DNA of 64,000 bases, taken from positions 288,001 through 352,000 of the forward strand of contig JADJTG010000013.1 in NCBI GenBank assembly GCA_016711285.1, written 5' to 3'. The notes below the pieces were generated by a model that saw only the letters and a program-made list of their open reading frames with translations, was not told the DNA's origin and ran no database searches. The position numbers and the translations under genes were made by a program. Positions 9,045 to 18,411 of this stretch are shown here, in pieces. Source of the stretch: Sphingobacteriales bacterium. GTDB taxonomy: Bacteria; Bacteroidota; Bacteroidia; Chitinophagales; UBA2359. Within the stretch, counting starts at the first letter, position 1, and the number at the start of each line of letters is the position of its first letter.

Positions 9045-10166
9045 TTATGGCATAATGACTTCTTCTAAATCTTTTTTTGCTTGATAGCATATACCTTCTA
9101 TGTGTTTTAAAAAACTGATAAGTTTTTTTTCTCGTTTTTTTATTACTTTAAGGGTTTTTTCTTTATTTACATCGCAATAGTTTGCAAAAAAATGACTTCC
9201 CATTTCCCAAAAACCAATAACAAATTCCTCTTCATTTCCATAACACAATATATTATTTATCTTTGTGTCTAACTCCTCTATTTGTTCTTCCAGCAACTGA
9301 TTATAATACTTTAGGCGGCTGTCTTCGAGTGATGCTATTTGGTCATTGGCATTGTCTATGTATTGCAACTGGTATTGCAGCAGCAAGAAAAAATTATTGC
9401 TTTCGTAGGCTTGTGTGATTTTCTGAAGTGTTTCGGTTTTTTCAAGACGTTTAACTTCGTCTTTTTCCAAATCGGGGTGGAGTTGCTTTACTAATTGAGT
9501 GTAAATCTCCCGCACATTTTTGCTGATATTCTTTTTGTTTTCCTGCTCTTTTTCTTCGCGTTTGATTTGTGCTTTGCTTTTGGGTTTTTTAGGTGGAGGC
9601 GGTACTTCCTCTTCCTGCATTTGCTGTTGTATTTTTTCCTGAACTCTTCTTTGAAATTCTTCTGGGTTTTCTTTTATGTCATTTATATCAACGTCTATTC
9701 CAAACGTTGTTTTTATCAGCTCAGTAGCAAAATCCGAAATATCTTTTTCATATTCTTCGTTTTCTTGCTTTTCTTTTTTAGTGGCGGTTTGGTCAAAATG
9801 AAACTGCGCCAGAATTTGTAATTCAGATGTTATTTCAGGAGTCAGGGCATCTTTATAAATATCGTCCATTATTACAAGAATAAAATTGCTGAAGCGTTTT
9901 TTATCTCTTTTTAGACGTATTTTATCATAATTATCATGAACATGTTTTATAGCTTCTATAATGATGATGTTTGTCTTTCTCTTTTGAGCATAGAGTAATT
10001 CTGCTATTTTTTGGTGCGCATATTCGGCAATATCTTTATTTTCTGTATATCGAAGCTGTAGCTTTTGTAATTTTTTGTTTAAACGGTTAAACCGTTCCTG
10101 CTCTTTTGTCAGTAATTGCTCCTTTTTGATAATAGGAACTATATTGCTGTTTTGAGAAGGGTTCAT
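9045..10166 (-). CDS. Coiled-coil protein with internal J-domain-like HPD motif
   Basis: 373 residues, soluble, very rich in Lys, Glu and Gln, and mostly helical. Residues about 20-90 and 165-215 look like coiled coil, the second containing a run of prolines (VPPPPKKP). Residues about 215-268 resemble a J-domain: IYTQLVKQLHPDLEKDE carries the HPD tripeptide (230-232) that stimulates Hsp70 ATPase, followed by a helix ending ITQAYESNNF. J-domains are usually terminal, so the internal position is unusual. The gene begins 9 bases after serine palmitoyltransferase ends, on the same strand, and is very probably its operon partner. The link between the two functions is unknown. The J-domain call rests on the motif and helix pattern only. 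Confidence 0.65.
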   Translation of the reverse strand: MNPSQNSNIVPIIKKEQLLTKEQERFNRLNKKLQKLQLRYTENKDIAEYAHQKIAELLYAQKRKTNIIIIEAIKHVHDNYDKIRLKRDKKRFSNFILVIMDDIYKDALTPEITSELQILAQFHFDQTATKKEKQENEEYEKDISDFATELIKTTFGIDVDINDIKENPEEFQRRVQEKIQQQMQEEEVPPPPKKPKSKAQIKREEKEQENKKNISKNVREIYTQLVKQLHPDLEKDEVKRLEKTETLQKITQAYESNNFFLLLQYQLQYIDNANDQIASLEDSRLKYYNQLLEEQIEELDTKINNILCYGNEEEFVIGFWEMGSHFFANYCDVNKEKTLKVIKKREKKLISFLKHIEGICYQAKKDLEEVIMP

Positions 10167-10175
10167 GAGGTGGTT

Positions 10176-11432
10176 TTATTTTAACGCATTGACAAAATGC
10201 TCACTTTCGGCGCGATACATTCCGTTTTTGAGTTTATCGGCTACTTCGGTAAATGCTTGGAGGGTTTCTTGTATGTCTTGCTCACTATGGGCAGCAGTGG
10301 GTATAACACGCAACAAAATCTGTCCGCGCGGAATGACCGGATATACCACCACCGAGCAAAAAATATTGTAATTTTCGCGCAAGTCATACACTAACTTTAC
10401 GGCTTCGGGTACTTCGCCATGCATGTATACAGGCGTAACACAAGAATTGGTTGTACCCAAATCGAAGCCGCGTGTGCGTAAGCCGTTTTGCAAAGAATCA
10501 ACATTTTGCCATAGCTTTTCTTTCAGTTGAGGGTTGTTGCGGAGGAGTTCCAAGCGTTTTAGATTGCCTTCTACATAAGGCATCGGCAGCGATTTGGCAA
10601 ATATTTGCGAGCGGTTGGTGTAGCGCAGGTGGTCTATAATTTTTTTATCCCCCGACATAAAAGCTCCGATACTCGCCATAGATTTTGCAAATGTGGAAAA
10701 ATACAAATCAATGTCGTTTTGTACGCCTTGCTCTTCGCCTGCGCCTGCGCCGGTAGCCCCGAGTGTGCCGAAGCCGTGTGCATCGTCCACCATCAAACGG
10801 AAATTGTATGTTTTTTTGAGGGCTGCAATTTCGCGCAATTTTCCCTGATCACCACCCATACCGAATACCCCTTCGGTGATGAGCAAAATAGCTCCGTTGC
10901 CGTTTTCTTTTACCAAGGCTGTAGCACGCTCCAACTGCTTTTTGCAATTTTCAATATCGTTGTGTACATAAGCGAAGCGTTTTCCTTGATGCAAGCGCAC
11001 GCCATCAATGATGCAGGCGTGACATTCAGCATCATATACCACTACATCGTGGCGGTCTAGCAGAGCATCTATCGCCGACATAATGCCCTGATAGCCGTAG
11101 TTGAGCAGAATAGTATCTTCTTTGCCAACAAACTGCGATAGTTCGGCTTCTAGACGGTTGTGCAGGTCGGAGTTGCCCGACATCATACGCGCCCCCATCG
11201 GATATGCCAAACCCCAGCGTTCGGCGGCTTCGGCATCTATGCGGCGCACTTCGGGGTGGTTTGCCAATCCTAAATAATTGTTCAAACTCCACACAATGCG
11301 CTCTTTGCCCTGAAAAAGCATGCGCGCTCCTAATTCTCCTTCTAATTTAGGAAAAAAATAATACTCTTGCATATAATGAGAGTATTTGCCCAAAGGGCTT
11401 TTTTGATGTTGTATTTTTTTAAATAAATCCAT
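10176..11432 (-). CDS. spt: Serine palmitoyltransferase (alpha-oxoamine synthase)
   Basis: Condenses L-serine with an acyl-CoA to 3-ketosphinganine, the first step of sphingolipid synthesis in Bacteroidota. 418 residues, PLP-dependent fold type I. Visible landmarks are WSLNNYLGLANHP, YPMGARMMSGN, the cofactor aspartate and histidine in VDDAHGFGTLG, and the PLP lysine in FSTFAKSMAS. The pattern matches the bacteroidal serine palmitoyltransferase group better than glycine C-acetyltransferase (Kbl), which is the main alternative. The start is set at 11432 (MDLFKK) because a -7 promoter element at 11471-11478 leaves no room to translate from the longer frame at 11465. A J-domain-like gene follows 9 bases downstream. 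Confidence 0.87.
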   Translation of the reverse strand: MDLFKKIQHQKSPLGKYSHYMQEYYFFPKLEGELGARMLFQGKERIVWSLNNYLGLANHPEVRRIDAEAAERWGLAYPMGARMMSGNSDLHNRLEAELSQFVGKEDTILLNYGYQGIMSAIDALLDRHDVVVYDAECHACIIDGVRLHQGKRFAYVHNDIENCKKQLERATALVKENGNGAILLITEGVFGMGGDQGKLREIAALKKTYNFRLMVDDAHGFGTLGATGAGAGEEQGVQNDIDLYFSTFAKSMASIGAFMSGDKKIIDHLRYTNRSQIFAKSLPMPYVEGNLKRLELLRNNPQLKEKLWQNVDSLQNGLRTRGFDLGTTNSCVTPVYMHGEVPEAVKLVYDLRENYNIFCSVVVYPVIPRGQILLRVIPTAAHSEQDIQETLQAFTEVADKLKNGMYRAESEHFVNALK

Positions 11433-11470
11433 TGTATCTTGCAAAAAAAAAGTACAGTTTATCAAGGGCG

Positions 11471-11478
11471 CAAAGGTA
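11471..11478 (-). promoter_or_regulatory. -7 promoter element of the serine palmitoyltransferase gene
   Basis: TACCTTTG on the minus strand, about 38 bases before the ATG at 11432. Transcription would begin near 11463, giving a short leader. Confidence 0.6.
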
Positions 11479-11534
11479 CGTTTTTTTTATACAATAGTTC
11501 ATTGAAAAATAAAAGGTGAATTATTCAGGTGTAC

Positions 11535-11585
11535 AAAAAAATACAACGACAAGAGTTGTTTTTTATACTGCTCTTGTCGCTGTAT
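11535..11585 (-). terminator. Terminator of the DUF3108 gene
   Basis: A 15-base stem (11541-11555 with 11571-11585, one G-U pair) followed on the minus strand by TTTTTT. It lies just after the DUF3108 stop codon and before the serine palmitoyltransferase promoter. Confidence 0.8.
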
Positions 11586-11607
11586 TTTTGTTTTTAAGAT
11601 GATGCTT

Positions 11608-12498
11608 TTATTTTTTAGCCGACAGGCGGTGGCGCAAACCTTCGTATTTGGTGATGTAGCCTCGTACTGAACCCACCGAAATAGGACTTTCTATATACAC
11701 CGGAATACGGTTTTCGTCATCGGTTGCCCATATCGTCATGCTTTCGCCCCCTTTGAACACATCGCCCTCAATGAGCATCGGGCTTATTTTTATACATTTA
11801 AAAGTACCCAAATCTGTTTTTATTTCGCCTTTGCCTTTGTAACGCACATACACCGGATACATTTCTCCATCAACAAATAAATCTACGGGTGCAGTTTCGC
11901 CTACTTTATAAGATGAAAAATCAATGCAGCGAGTATAATACAATGCTGATACAATGTCTTGTACGCAGGGCGTAACGGTAACTTTTTTATCTTTTTCTTG
12001 TAATTTGTCTTTTCTGTACCAAAAATCAATATTCACTTTTTGAGAATTGTGGTCAAAAGTAAATTGCTGCTTGATGGTGTAGCCGCCTTCATATACATCG
12101 CGCACGAATTTTAAAGGTTTCATGGTTTCTTTGTCCACATAAGTTTCGTATTTATCCCTTACTTTGAAAAACCAATCGTATGACGAAAGAGATTTTCCTT
12201 CGGTTTTTAGATGAAATACTTCTCTGCCCCACAGGTTGGTGCTGTTGGTTTTGAATTTGGCAGTACCTGCTGGAATCCATACGGCTTTCCAGTTGTAATA
12301 TATTTTATATTCCAAATATTCGCCTTCCTGAAATGCTAATCCTTCAATATCACATTCGTAACTGTCGGGGGCTTGTTCTGCTGCATAACTGTCAAAGTTG
12401 GTGTTGCCACCATAGCCCAGACATTGTTGCGAAAACAGCAAAGACGCAGCCACAAAAGCAACCAAAAATAAAGCTGTTAAATCGCTGAAGAGTTTCAT
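11608..12498 (-). CDS. DUF3108 secreted protein
   Basis: 296 residues beginning with a hydrophobic signal segment (about 5-28). The rest is rich in beta-strand and carries DUF3108 features: EYLEYKIYYNW near residue 60, the WFFKVRDKYETYVD segment, and a late ESPISVGSVRGYITKYEGLR. DUF3108 proteins are periplasmic or envelope proteins of unknown function. It lies 70 bases downstream of the flippase-like gene on the same strand and ends at a strong terminator, so the two are probably one transcript. That pairing hints at a role in envelope lipid or polymer handling, which is inference. Confidence 0.8.
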   Translation of the reverse strand: MKLFSDLTALFLVAFVAASLLFSQQCLGYGGNTNFDSYAAEQAPDSYECDIEGLAFQEGEYLEYKIYYNWKAVWIPAGTAKFKTNSTNLWGREVFHLKTEGKSLSSYDWFFKVRDKYETYVDKETMKPLKFVRDVYEGGYTIKQQFTFDHNSQKVNIDFWYRKDKLQEKDKKVTVTPCVQDIVSALYYTRCIDFSSYKVGETAPVDLFVDGEMYPVYVRYKGKGEIKTDLGTFKCIKISPMLIEGDVFKGGESMTIWATDDENRIPVYIESPISVGSVRGYITKYEGLRHRLSAKK

Positions 12499-12568
12499 AT
12501 ACCAAGTATCTGATTGTTGAAAAATATTAAATAAATTGTATTCTGAAAAAAAAGTTTATATATGGACT

Positions 12569-13636
12569 TTAAGTTTCGTCATAAAGTTTAATTCGTGCTA
12601 TTACAAAAACACCTATCACGGCAGGTAAAGCCACATTGAACAGCCACGTCAGCCATACTGCCGCCAATATTGCCACTTCATTGAATACGGCTGCCGGTAT
12701 CAGTACACCGAAAAAAAACAGGGCTGTTTTGCCGCGCACACCTAAATCTACCAATGCCATAGAAGGCAATAGCATTTGTACACAAAAAATACAAGCCACC
12801 GCTGTTATGGCTTTCCACAGAGTTATATCTGCTCCCAATGCCTGCACAATTAACGCATATTGCAAAATACTAACATATAAACGCAATGCCGACAGCATTA
12901 ATATATAACTTAATTGTTTAAACGAAAAATGTTGTATTAATGTAACGTATTTTTGATAAGATTTTAAAAATTTTAGTTTTGCTACCCGATTTTCCCAGTG
13001 ATGATAGTTGTAGTACAATAATAATGAAATGCAAGTATAAAGCAATGTTGCTATCGCTAATATTCGGTGCAGATGTGGCGCAAGCGGATATAAATATGTA
13101 AAAAAATATAATAATACCCAGCTACTGACGGTTGTATTGGCAATAATTTGTGCAGCACTCCCCAACAGTGTGAGGGCTGCACCCTCGTAGCGGTTATTTT
13201 CGTGGAGTAGCAGCACACGACCACCGAAGTCGCCTATGCGGTTGGGTGTAAAAATAGAAACCGCCGCCCCACTAAAAAATGCCAATATTGCCTGCCACAA
13301 CGATACTTGTTGTATCTTTCGTACTACATACCGCCATTTCCAAGCATCTAAACACCACCCTGCCACTGCCACTGCCATTGCTACTGCTAATTTTTGCCAC
13401 GCACTCGCTGTTTGCAAACGCAGTTGCAGTGCGCTCCACAGTTCGGGAAGATTATTTTTTGAAATTAATTGTACATACAAAGAAATAGCAACTAAAATAA
13501 ATACTACACTTTTTAAAAACCATGCAATACCTTTATGACGGAAAATATTTATCAAAATTATTGTAAAAAAAGAATAGAAAAATCTTGGACAAAGATACAA
13601 AAGACGTAATAATAATCGGTATAGATCCGGGTACAC
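12569..13636 (-). CDS. Flippase-like integral membrane protein (YbhN / LPG synthase TM family)
   Basis: 355 residues in the longest frame, with about eight hydrophobic spans and the loop motif FTPNRIGDFGGR near residue 130 that typifies the flippase-like domain family (YbhN/AglD, the membrane half of MprF). Members are thought to move lipid-linked molecules across the inner membrane, or have unknown roles. No soluble lysyltransferase domain is present. The longest frame overlaps the divergent ruvC by 52 bases. A TTG at 13552 (then INIFRHKG) would remove the overlap and is a likely start, leaving 327 residues. It is followed by the DUF3108 gene. Confidence 0.78.
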   Translation of the reverse strand: MYPDLYRLLLRLLYLCPRFFYSFFTIILINIFRHKGIAWFLKSVVFILVAISLYVQLISKNNLPELWSALQLRLQTASAWQKLAVAMAVAVAGWCLDAWKWRYVVRKIQQVSLWQAILAFFSGAAVSIFTPNRIGDFGGRVLLLHENNRYEGAALTLLGSAAQIIANTTVSSWVLLYFFTYLYPLAPHLHRILAIATLLYTCISLLLYYNYHHWENRVAKLKFLKSYQKYVTLIQHFSFKQLSYILMLSALRLYVSILQYALIVQALGADITLWKAITAVACIFCVQMLLPSMALVDLGVRGKTALFFFGVLIPAAVFNEVAILAAVWLTWLFNVALPAVIGVFVIARIKLYDET

Positions 13637-14154
13637 AAATTTTGGGTTATTCGGTCATTTGCAGCCAACCCAAACAAATGGCGAGAGTGCTGGAAGTGGG
13701 TATTTTGCGCTTGGAAAAATACGAAGATGCTCATGTGAAATTAAAGGTGATTTTTGAGAAAATGCGCAGCCTGATTCGCTCCTATCGCCCACACGAAATG
13801 GCGATAGAAGCTCCTTTTTATGGAAAAAATGTACAATCTATGCTCAAACTCGGCAGGGCGCAGGGCGTAGCTATTGCCTGTGGTATGCTCCACGATATGC
13901 AAGTAACGGAATATTCGCCGAAGTCGGTGAAACAAGCTATCAGCGGAAACGGCAATGCCTCCAAAGAGCAGGTGGCAGCGATGGTGCAGCATATTTTAAA
14001 ACTCAAAGAAATGCCCGATGATTTTAACGCCACCGATGCTTTGGGCGTGGCTTTGTGTCATTTGTTGAAAAGAAACAGCGTTTTCGGCGCAGCCAAAAGC
14101 GGCTATTCGGGGTGGGAGGCTTTTGTGCGTAATAATCCCGATAAAGTGAAATAA
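13585..14154 (+). CDS. ruvC: Holliday junction resolvase RuvC
   Basis: Endonuclease that cuts Holliday junctions at the end of homologous recombination, acting with RuvAB. 189 residues. The acidic active-site residues are visible in IGIDPG, MAIEAPFYGKN and NATDALGVALCH. The start appears to be a TTG at 13585, since no ATG or GTG occurs early enough; it lies in a region shared with the divergent flippase-like gene. ruvA and ruvB are not in the window. Confidence 0.93.
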   Translation: MDKDTKDVIIIGIDPGTQILGYSVICSQPKQMARVLEVGILRLEKYEDAHVKLKVIFEKMRSLIRSYRPHEMAIEAPFYGKNVQSMLKLGRAQGVAIACGMLHDMQVTEYSPKSVKQAISGNGNASKEQVAAMVQHILKLKEMPDDFNATDALGVALCHLLKRNSVFGAAKSGYSGWEAFVRNNPDKVK

Positions 14155-14219
14155 CATAAAAAGGAGTCCGTTTTTTAAAAACGCATCAATTCTTTAAAAA
14201 AATGAGTTCTCTTTCATTT

Positions 14220-16163
14220 TTATACACCTTTTTTAAATTCCTTTTCAATATCATCTAAACGATACTGAATAAAAGTAGCGTTGCCGTTGAAAGAAATGTA
14301 GGGTACTTCGCAGGCGAAAAGCTGGTCAATGAGGTTTTTCATTTCGGCGGCTTGCAGTAGAGTGCCGTTTTTGATGGCGTTGTGCTTGGCTATTACCTGT
14401 GCCAAGCGGTTGCGAGCCGAGAGCTTGAGGTCGGGTGCTTGACTGAATTGCTGCACCAAATCCTCAAAAATCGCTTGCTCATTGCCGCCCGCAATATCCG
14501 AAGGCACGCCGTGTACCACAAAATCAGTGCCGCCGAAATACTCTACTTCGTAGCCCAAAGCGGCTATTTGCGGTAGCATATTTTGGAGTGTAACCGTATC
14601 TGCCACCGACATTTTCACGGCTTGCGGAAACAATAATTTTTGAATACTTACCGTGCCTTGTTCTAAAATAAGGAGATATTTTTCGTATAAAATGCGCTCG
14701 TGTGCCGCTTGTTGGTCAATGAGAATAAAACCGGATTTGATTTGGGATAATATATATCGTTTGTGTAGTTGAGTCGGCATTTGGGGTGCGGCAGACAACG
14801 CAAAAATAGCCGTAGTTTCGTCGTTTTTTTCGGGTGTTGCCGTGCTGCTTTTAGATAAATAAGTGGCAGTATGGGCAGCAGTTTCGTCTGTAGCAGTGTT
14901 TGATTCCGGCGTTTTTTCTTCGGATTGTGGCGATTTCGGTGGCACATATAGCGTTTCCCAAATGGGAACTTTGCCGCTGCTTTTTTTGCCGATGTCCGAA
15001 GTTTTTTGGGGTGTGGTGCTTTTGTTGGGCGTAAATAAAGGAGATGATGGTGTTTTTTCGGGTAATGCCGACGGCGACCCACCCACGATAGCATCAGGTT
15101 GGGCGGCTTTGCCCAAAGCTCCAAATGACAAAGAGGCTTCCTGCTCAAAATCGAGCGAAGGAGTAATGCTGTGCGAACTAAGTGCGTGCTTAACGGCGGC
15201 ATGTACAAAAGTATAAACTACACGCTCATCTTCAAACTTGATTTCTTGCTTGGTGGGGTGTATATTCACATCAATTTTATTGGGGTCTATTTTGATGTAA
15301 ATACAATACAAAGGAAAATGCTCTTTGGGTAGTAAATTTTCGTAAGCCGCCATTACTGCCCCGTGCAGATATTGGCTTTTGATGAAGCGACTATTGACAA
15401 AAAAGAACTGTTCGCCGCGCAACTTTTTGGCAAATTTGGGTTTTCCGATAAAGCCACTGATGTGCAAAAAATCTATATCCTCCGCAATAGGTACTAATCT
15501 TTCGTTGTAGTTACTGCCAAATAACCCGATAATGCGTTGTTTGATGTTGCCACTGCGCAGATGATACATTTCAGTGCCATTGTGGTTGAGGATAAAAGTA
15601 AGGTCGGGATATGCCAATACCACCCGCTCAAACTCTTCTAAACAATGGCGCAGCTCTACATTGTCGGCTTTGAGAAATTGACGGCGTGCCGGCACATTGA
15701 AAAACAAATTTTTTACGGCAATAGAAGTTCCTTTTTCCCACTGGCAGGGGCTTTGCTCTTTTACTTTAGAGCCTTGCATATCTATCAGTGTGCCTATATT
15801 GTCTTCAGCGCGGCGTGTTTTGAGTTCAACGTGCGCTATGGCGGCGATAGAGGCTAAGGCTTCGCCGCGAAAACCCATCGTGCGCAGCCGAAACAAATCG
15901 GCGGCAGCGGTAATTTTGGACGTGGCGTGCCGCTCAAAGCACATACGAGCATCGGTGGGCGACATACCACTGCCATCGTCTATTACCTGAATGAGCGTTT
16001 TGCCGCCGTCTTTCAGCAGCAACGATATTTTTTTTGCTCCGGCATCAATGGCATTTTCCAACAATTCTTTTACTACCGATGCGGGACGTTGTACCACTTC
16101 GCCTGCAGCAATTTGATTGGCAATAGCATCGGGTAGTAATTTAATAATGTCGGATGAAGGCAC
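14220..16163 (-). CDS. mutL: DNA mismatch repair protein MutL
   Basis: Couples mismatch recognition by MutS to downstream repair. About 647 residues from a GTG at 16163 (then PSSDIIKLLP), a better fit to the family than the longer frame to 16235. The N-terminal GHKL ATPase has ELLENAIDAG, DDGSGM, RHATSKI and GFRGEALASIA. A low-complexity Ser/Thr/Pro linker separates it from the C-terminal dimerisation domain. That domain keeps a version of the endonuclease metal-site motif, DQQAAHERILYE, with Gln where His is usual, and the region aligning with the ACR motif reads AKHNAIKNG without cysteine. It is convergent with ruvC. Confidence 0.94.
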   Translation of the reverse strand: MPSSDIIKLLPDAIANQIAAGEVVQRPASVVKELLENAIDAGAKKISLLLKDGGKTLIQVIDDGSGMSPTDARMCFERHATSKITAAADLFRLRTMGFRGEALASIAAIAHVELKTRRAEDNIGTLIDMQGSKVKEQSPCQWEKGTSIAVKNLFFNVPARRQFLKADNVELRHCLEEFERVVLAYPDLTFILNHNGTEMYHLRSGNIKQRIIGLFGSNYNERLVPIAEDIDFLHISGFIGKPKFAKKLRGEQFFFVNSRFIKSQYLHGAVMAAYENLLPKEHFPLYCIYIKIDPNKIDVNIHPTKQEIKFEDERVVYTFVHAAVKHALSSHSITPSLDFEQEASLSFGALGKAAQPDAIVGGSPSALPEKTPSSPLFTPNKSTTPQKTSDIGKKSSGKVPIWETLYVPPKSPQSEEKTPESNTATDETAAHTATYLSKSSTATPEKNDETTAIFALSAAPQMPTQLHKRYILSQIKSGFILIDQQAAHERILYEKYLLILEQGTVSIQKLLFPQAVKMSVADTVTLQNMLPQIAALGYEVEYFGGTDFVVHGVPSDIAGGNEQAIFEDLVQQFSQAPDLKLSARNRLAQVIAKHNAIKNGTLLQAAEMKNLIDQLFACEVPYISFNGNATFIQYRLDDIEKEFKKGV

Positions 16164-16316
16164 GTTGTGAATTATTATTATTTTTTTTCGATTTGAAGTT
16201 GATGTTAAATTAAAAATATTTTTAAAATATTGCACTTATTATTTTATTATACTCCGAAAATTTTACTTTTCATCAATAAAACAATGTAAATGAAGTATTT
16301 AATGATAAAATATTTT

Positions 16317-18158
16317 TTATTCTACCGTCACCGACTTTGCCAAATTACGGGGCTGATCCACATTGCAGCCGCGCAATAAAGCAATATGATATGCCAGCAA
16401 CTGCAAAGGAATACAGGTCAAAATCGGCATTAAAGGATCTTCAGTTTCGGGAATTTCTATCACAAATTCTGCTAATTCCTCCAATACTGTATCATTTTTG
16501 CGGTTCGTAACTACAATTACACGACCTTTTCTGGCTTTTACTTCCTGAATATTGCTCACGATTTTTTCGTAGGCACTTTCGTTCGTTGCCAATACCAACA
16601 CCGGCATTTCTTCATCAATTAAAGCAATAGGTCCGTGTTTCATTTCTGCGGCAGGGTAGCCTTCGGCGTGGATATAAGAGATTTCTTTCAGTTTGAGTGC
16701 ACCTTCCAGTGCCACCGGAAAATTGTAGCCGCGCCCTAAATACAGAAAATTGCGGGCATCTTTAAATTCTTCGGCAATAAAACGTACTTGTCGGTCGCAA
16801 TGCAGTGTTTCCGAAATGAGTTCGGGAATACGATCTAATTCTTGTAGCAACAACTGAAAACGCGAGTGCGATATGGTGCCGTTTTGCTTGGCAATAGTAA
16901 GTGCCATTAATGTGAGCAAGGTGAGCTGCGCCGTAAATGCTTTCGTAGATGCCACTCCTATTTCGGGACCGGCGTGTGTGTAAGCACCGGCATCGGTGAG
17001 GCGGGCAATGCTGCTGCCTACCACATTGCAAATGCCGAATACGGTAGCTCCTTTGCTTTTTGCCAATTGTATGGCGGCGAGCGTGTCGGCGGTTTCGCCA
17101 CTTTGAGAAATGGCAATAACTACATCTTTTTCGCGTAAAATGGGGTCGCGGTAGCGAAATTCCGAAGCATATTCCACTTCTACCGGAATACGAGCCAGCT
17201 CTTCAAATAAATATTCGCCTACCAAACCCGCATGCCACGATGTGCCGCAAGCTACAATAATAATACGGTCGGCATTGAATAATTTTTGCTGATAATCTTT
17301 GATGCCGCCCAATGTTGTTGTTCCTTCTTGTACATTTAATCTGCCGCGCATACTGTCGCGCACGGAGGTGGGCTGTTCATAAATTTCTTTGAGCATAAAA
17401 TGATCAAAGCCGCCTTTTTCCAATTGCTCCAACTGCATCTCCAACTCTTGAATATGCGGGCGGATAATATTGTTGGAAATAGTGCGTACCGTAAGCCCCT
17501 GTTGGCGGTCAACAACGGCGATTTCTTCATCGTTCAGATATACGACATTTTTAGTGTATTCTACGATAGGCGTAGCATCGGAGGCGATGAAATATTCGTT
17601 TTCCCCTAAACCAATTACCAAAGGGCTGCTTTTGCGTGCCGCTATAATCTGATTAGGGGTGTCGTTGGAAATAATTACTATCGCATACGCTCCTACCACA
17701 CTACGCAAAGCTAAACGAACGGCTTCGGGCAGATCTACTTCTTCAATTTTTTGTACTTCTTCAATCAAATGCACCAATACTTCTGTGTCAGTATCTGATT
17801 CAAAGGTATGCCCGCGTTTTATCAGTTCTTTTTTGAGCGAAGCATAATTTTCAATGATGCCGTTGTGTACCAAAGTAATTCTCTGGTTGCCTGAATGATG
17901 CGGGTGTGCGTTGATGTCGTTGGGAGGCCCGTGGGTAGCCCAGCGTGTGTGTCCAATGCCCACGGTGCTGTGTAAGTCTTTGCCTTTCAGCGCAGTTATT
18001 AAATCATCTACTTTCCCCTTTCGTTTATACACTTCCAAACTGCCATTGAGCAAGGCAATACCGGCACTGTCGTAGCCGCGATATTCTAAACGTTGCAAGC
18101 CTTTTATTAAAATAGGGGCAGCTTGACGATAACCAATGTAACCCACAATTCCACACAT
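16317..18158 (-). CDS. glmS: Glutamine-fructose-6-phosphate aminotransferase (isomerising)
   Basis: Makes glucosamine-6-phosphate from fructose-6-phosphate and glutamine, the entry to peptidoglycan and lipopolysaccharide amino sugars. 613 residues from the ATG at 18158, which puts the catalytic Cys directly after the initiator Met (MCGIVGYIG) as the N-terminal nucleophile mechanism requires. The class II glutaminase half includes GHTRWATHG and HNGIIENY. Two SIS domains follow, with CGTSWHAGLVGEY and SQSGETADT, and the C-terminus ends QPRNLAKSVTVE. No glmS ribozyme was recognised in the 250 bases upstream. Confidence 0.96.
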   Translation of the reverse strand: MCGIVGYIGYRQAAPILIKGLQRLEYRGYDSAGIALLNGSLEVYKRKGKVDDLITALKGKDLHSTVGIGHTRWATHGPPNDINAHPHHSGNQRITLVHNGIIENYASLKKELIKRGHTFESDTDTEVLVHLIEEVQKIEEVDLPEAVRLALRSVVGAYAIVIISNDTPNQIIAARKSSPLVIGLGENEYFIASDATPIVEYTKNVVYLNDEEIAVVDRQQGLTVRTISNNIIRPHIQELEMQLEQLEKGGFDHFMLKEIYEQPTSVRDSMRGRLNVQEGTTTLGGIKDYQQKLFNADRIIIVACGTSWHAGLVGEYLFEELARIPVEVEYASEFRYRDPILREKDVVIAISQSGETADTLAAIQLAKSKGATVFGICNVVGSSIARLTDAGAYTHAGPEIGVASTKAFTAQLTLLTLMALTIAKQNGTISHSRFQLLLQELDRIPELISETLHCDRQVRFIAEEFKDARNFLYLGRGYNFPVALEGALKLKEISYIHAEGYPAAEMKHGPIALIDEEMPVLVLATNESAYEKIVSNIQEVKARKGRVIVVTNRKNDTVLEELAEFVIEIPETEDPLMPILTCIPLQLLAYHIALLRGCNVDQPRNLAKSVTVE

Positions 18159-18411
18159 AAAAATCCTAGTTTTTTTATACAATTTCTACAAGCCGAAAAA
18201 TCAATTAAGGCTTGCTTATATATATTGGTAAATGAAAAATAATCGATGTAATGATATAACGTTGTTGCCAATAAAAACACAAATGAATTGAAAATTCTTT
18301 TATAGGCTTGTTGTATAATAACAAAACAACGAATGTAACTATAAAAAGGTTGTGCGTAGAGCCATTTAAGTTAAATACATTTTTTATTCAACTTTTTACT
18401 CTATATCAGAA

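Noticed and set aside
16164..16235. N-terminal extension of MutL
   Set aside because: The stretch is Lys/Ile/Asn-rich AT-type sequence; the family N-terminus begins right after the GTG at 16163.
18159..18411. Possible glmS ribozyme or riboswitch upstream of glmS
   Set aside because: The region is AT-rich and I see none of the conserved glmS ribozyme core; this element is mainly known from Firmicutes. In addition, 18159 onward is the only place it could be and the sequence does not fold convincingly by eye.
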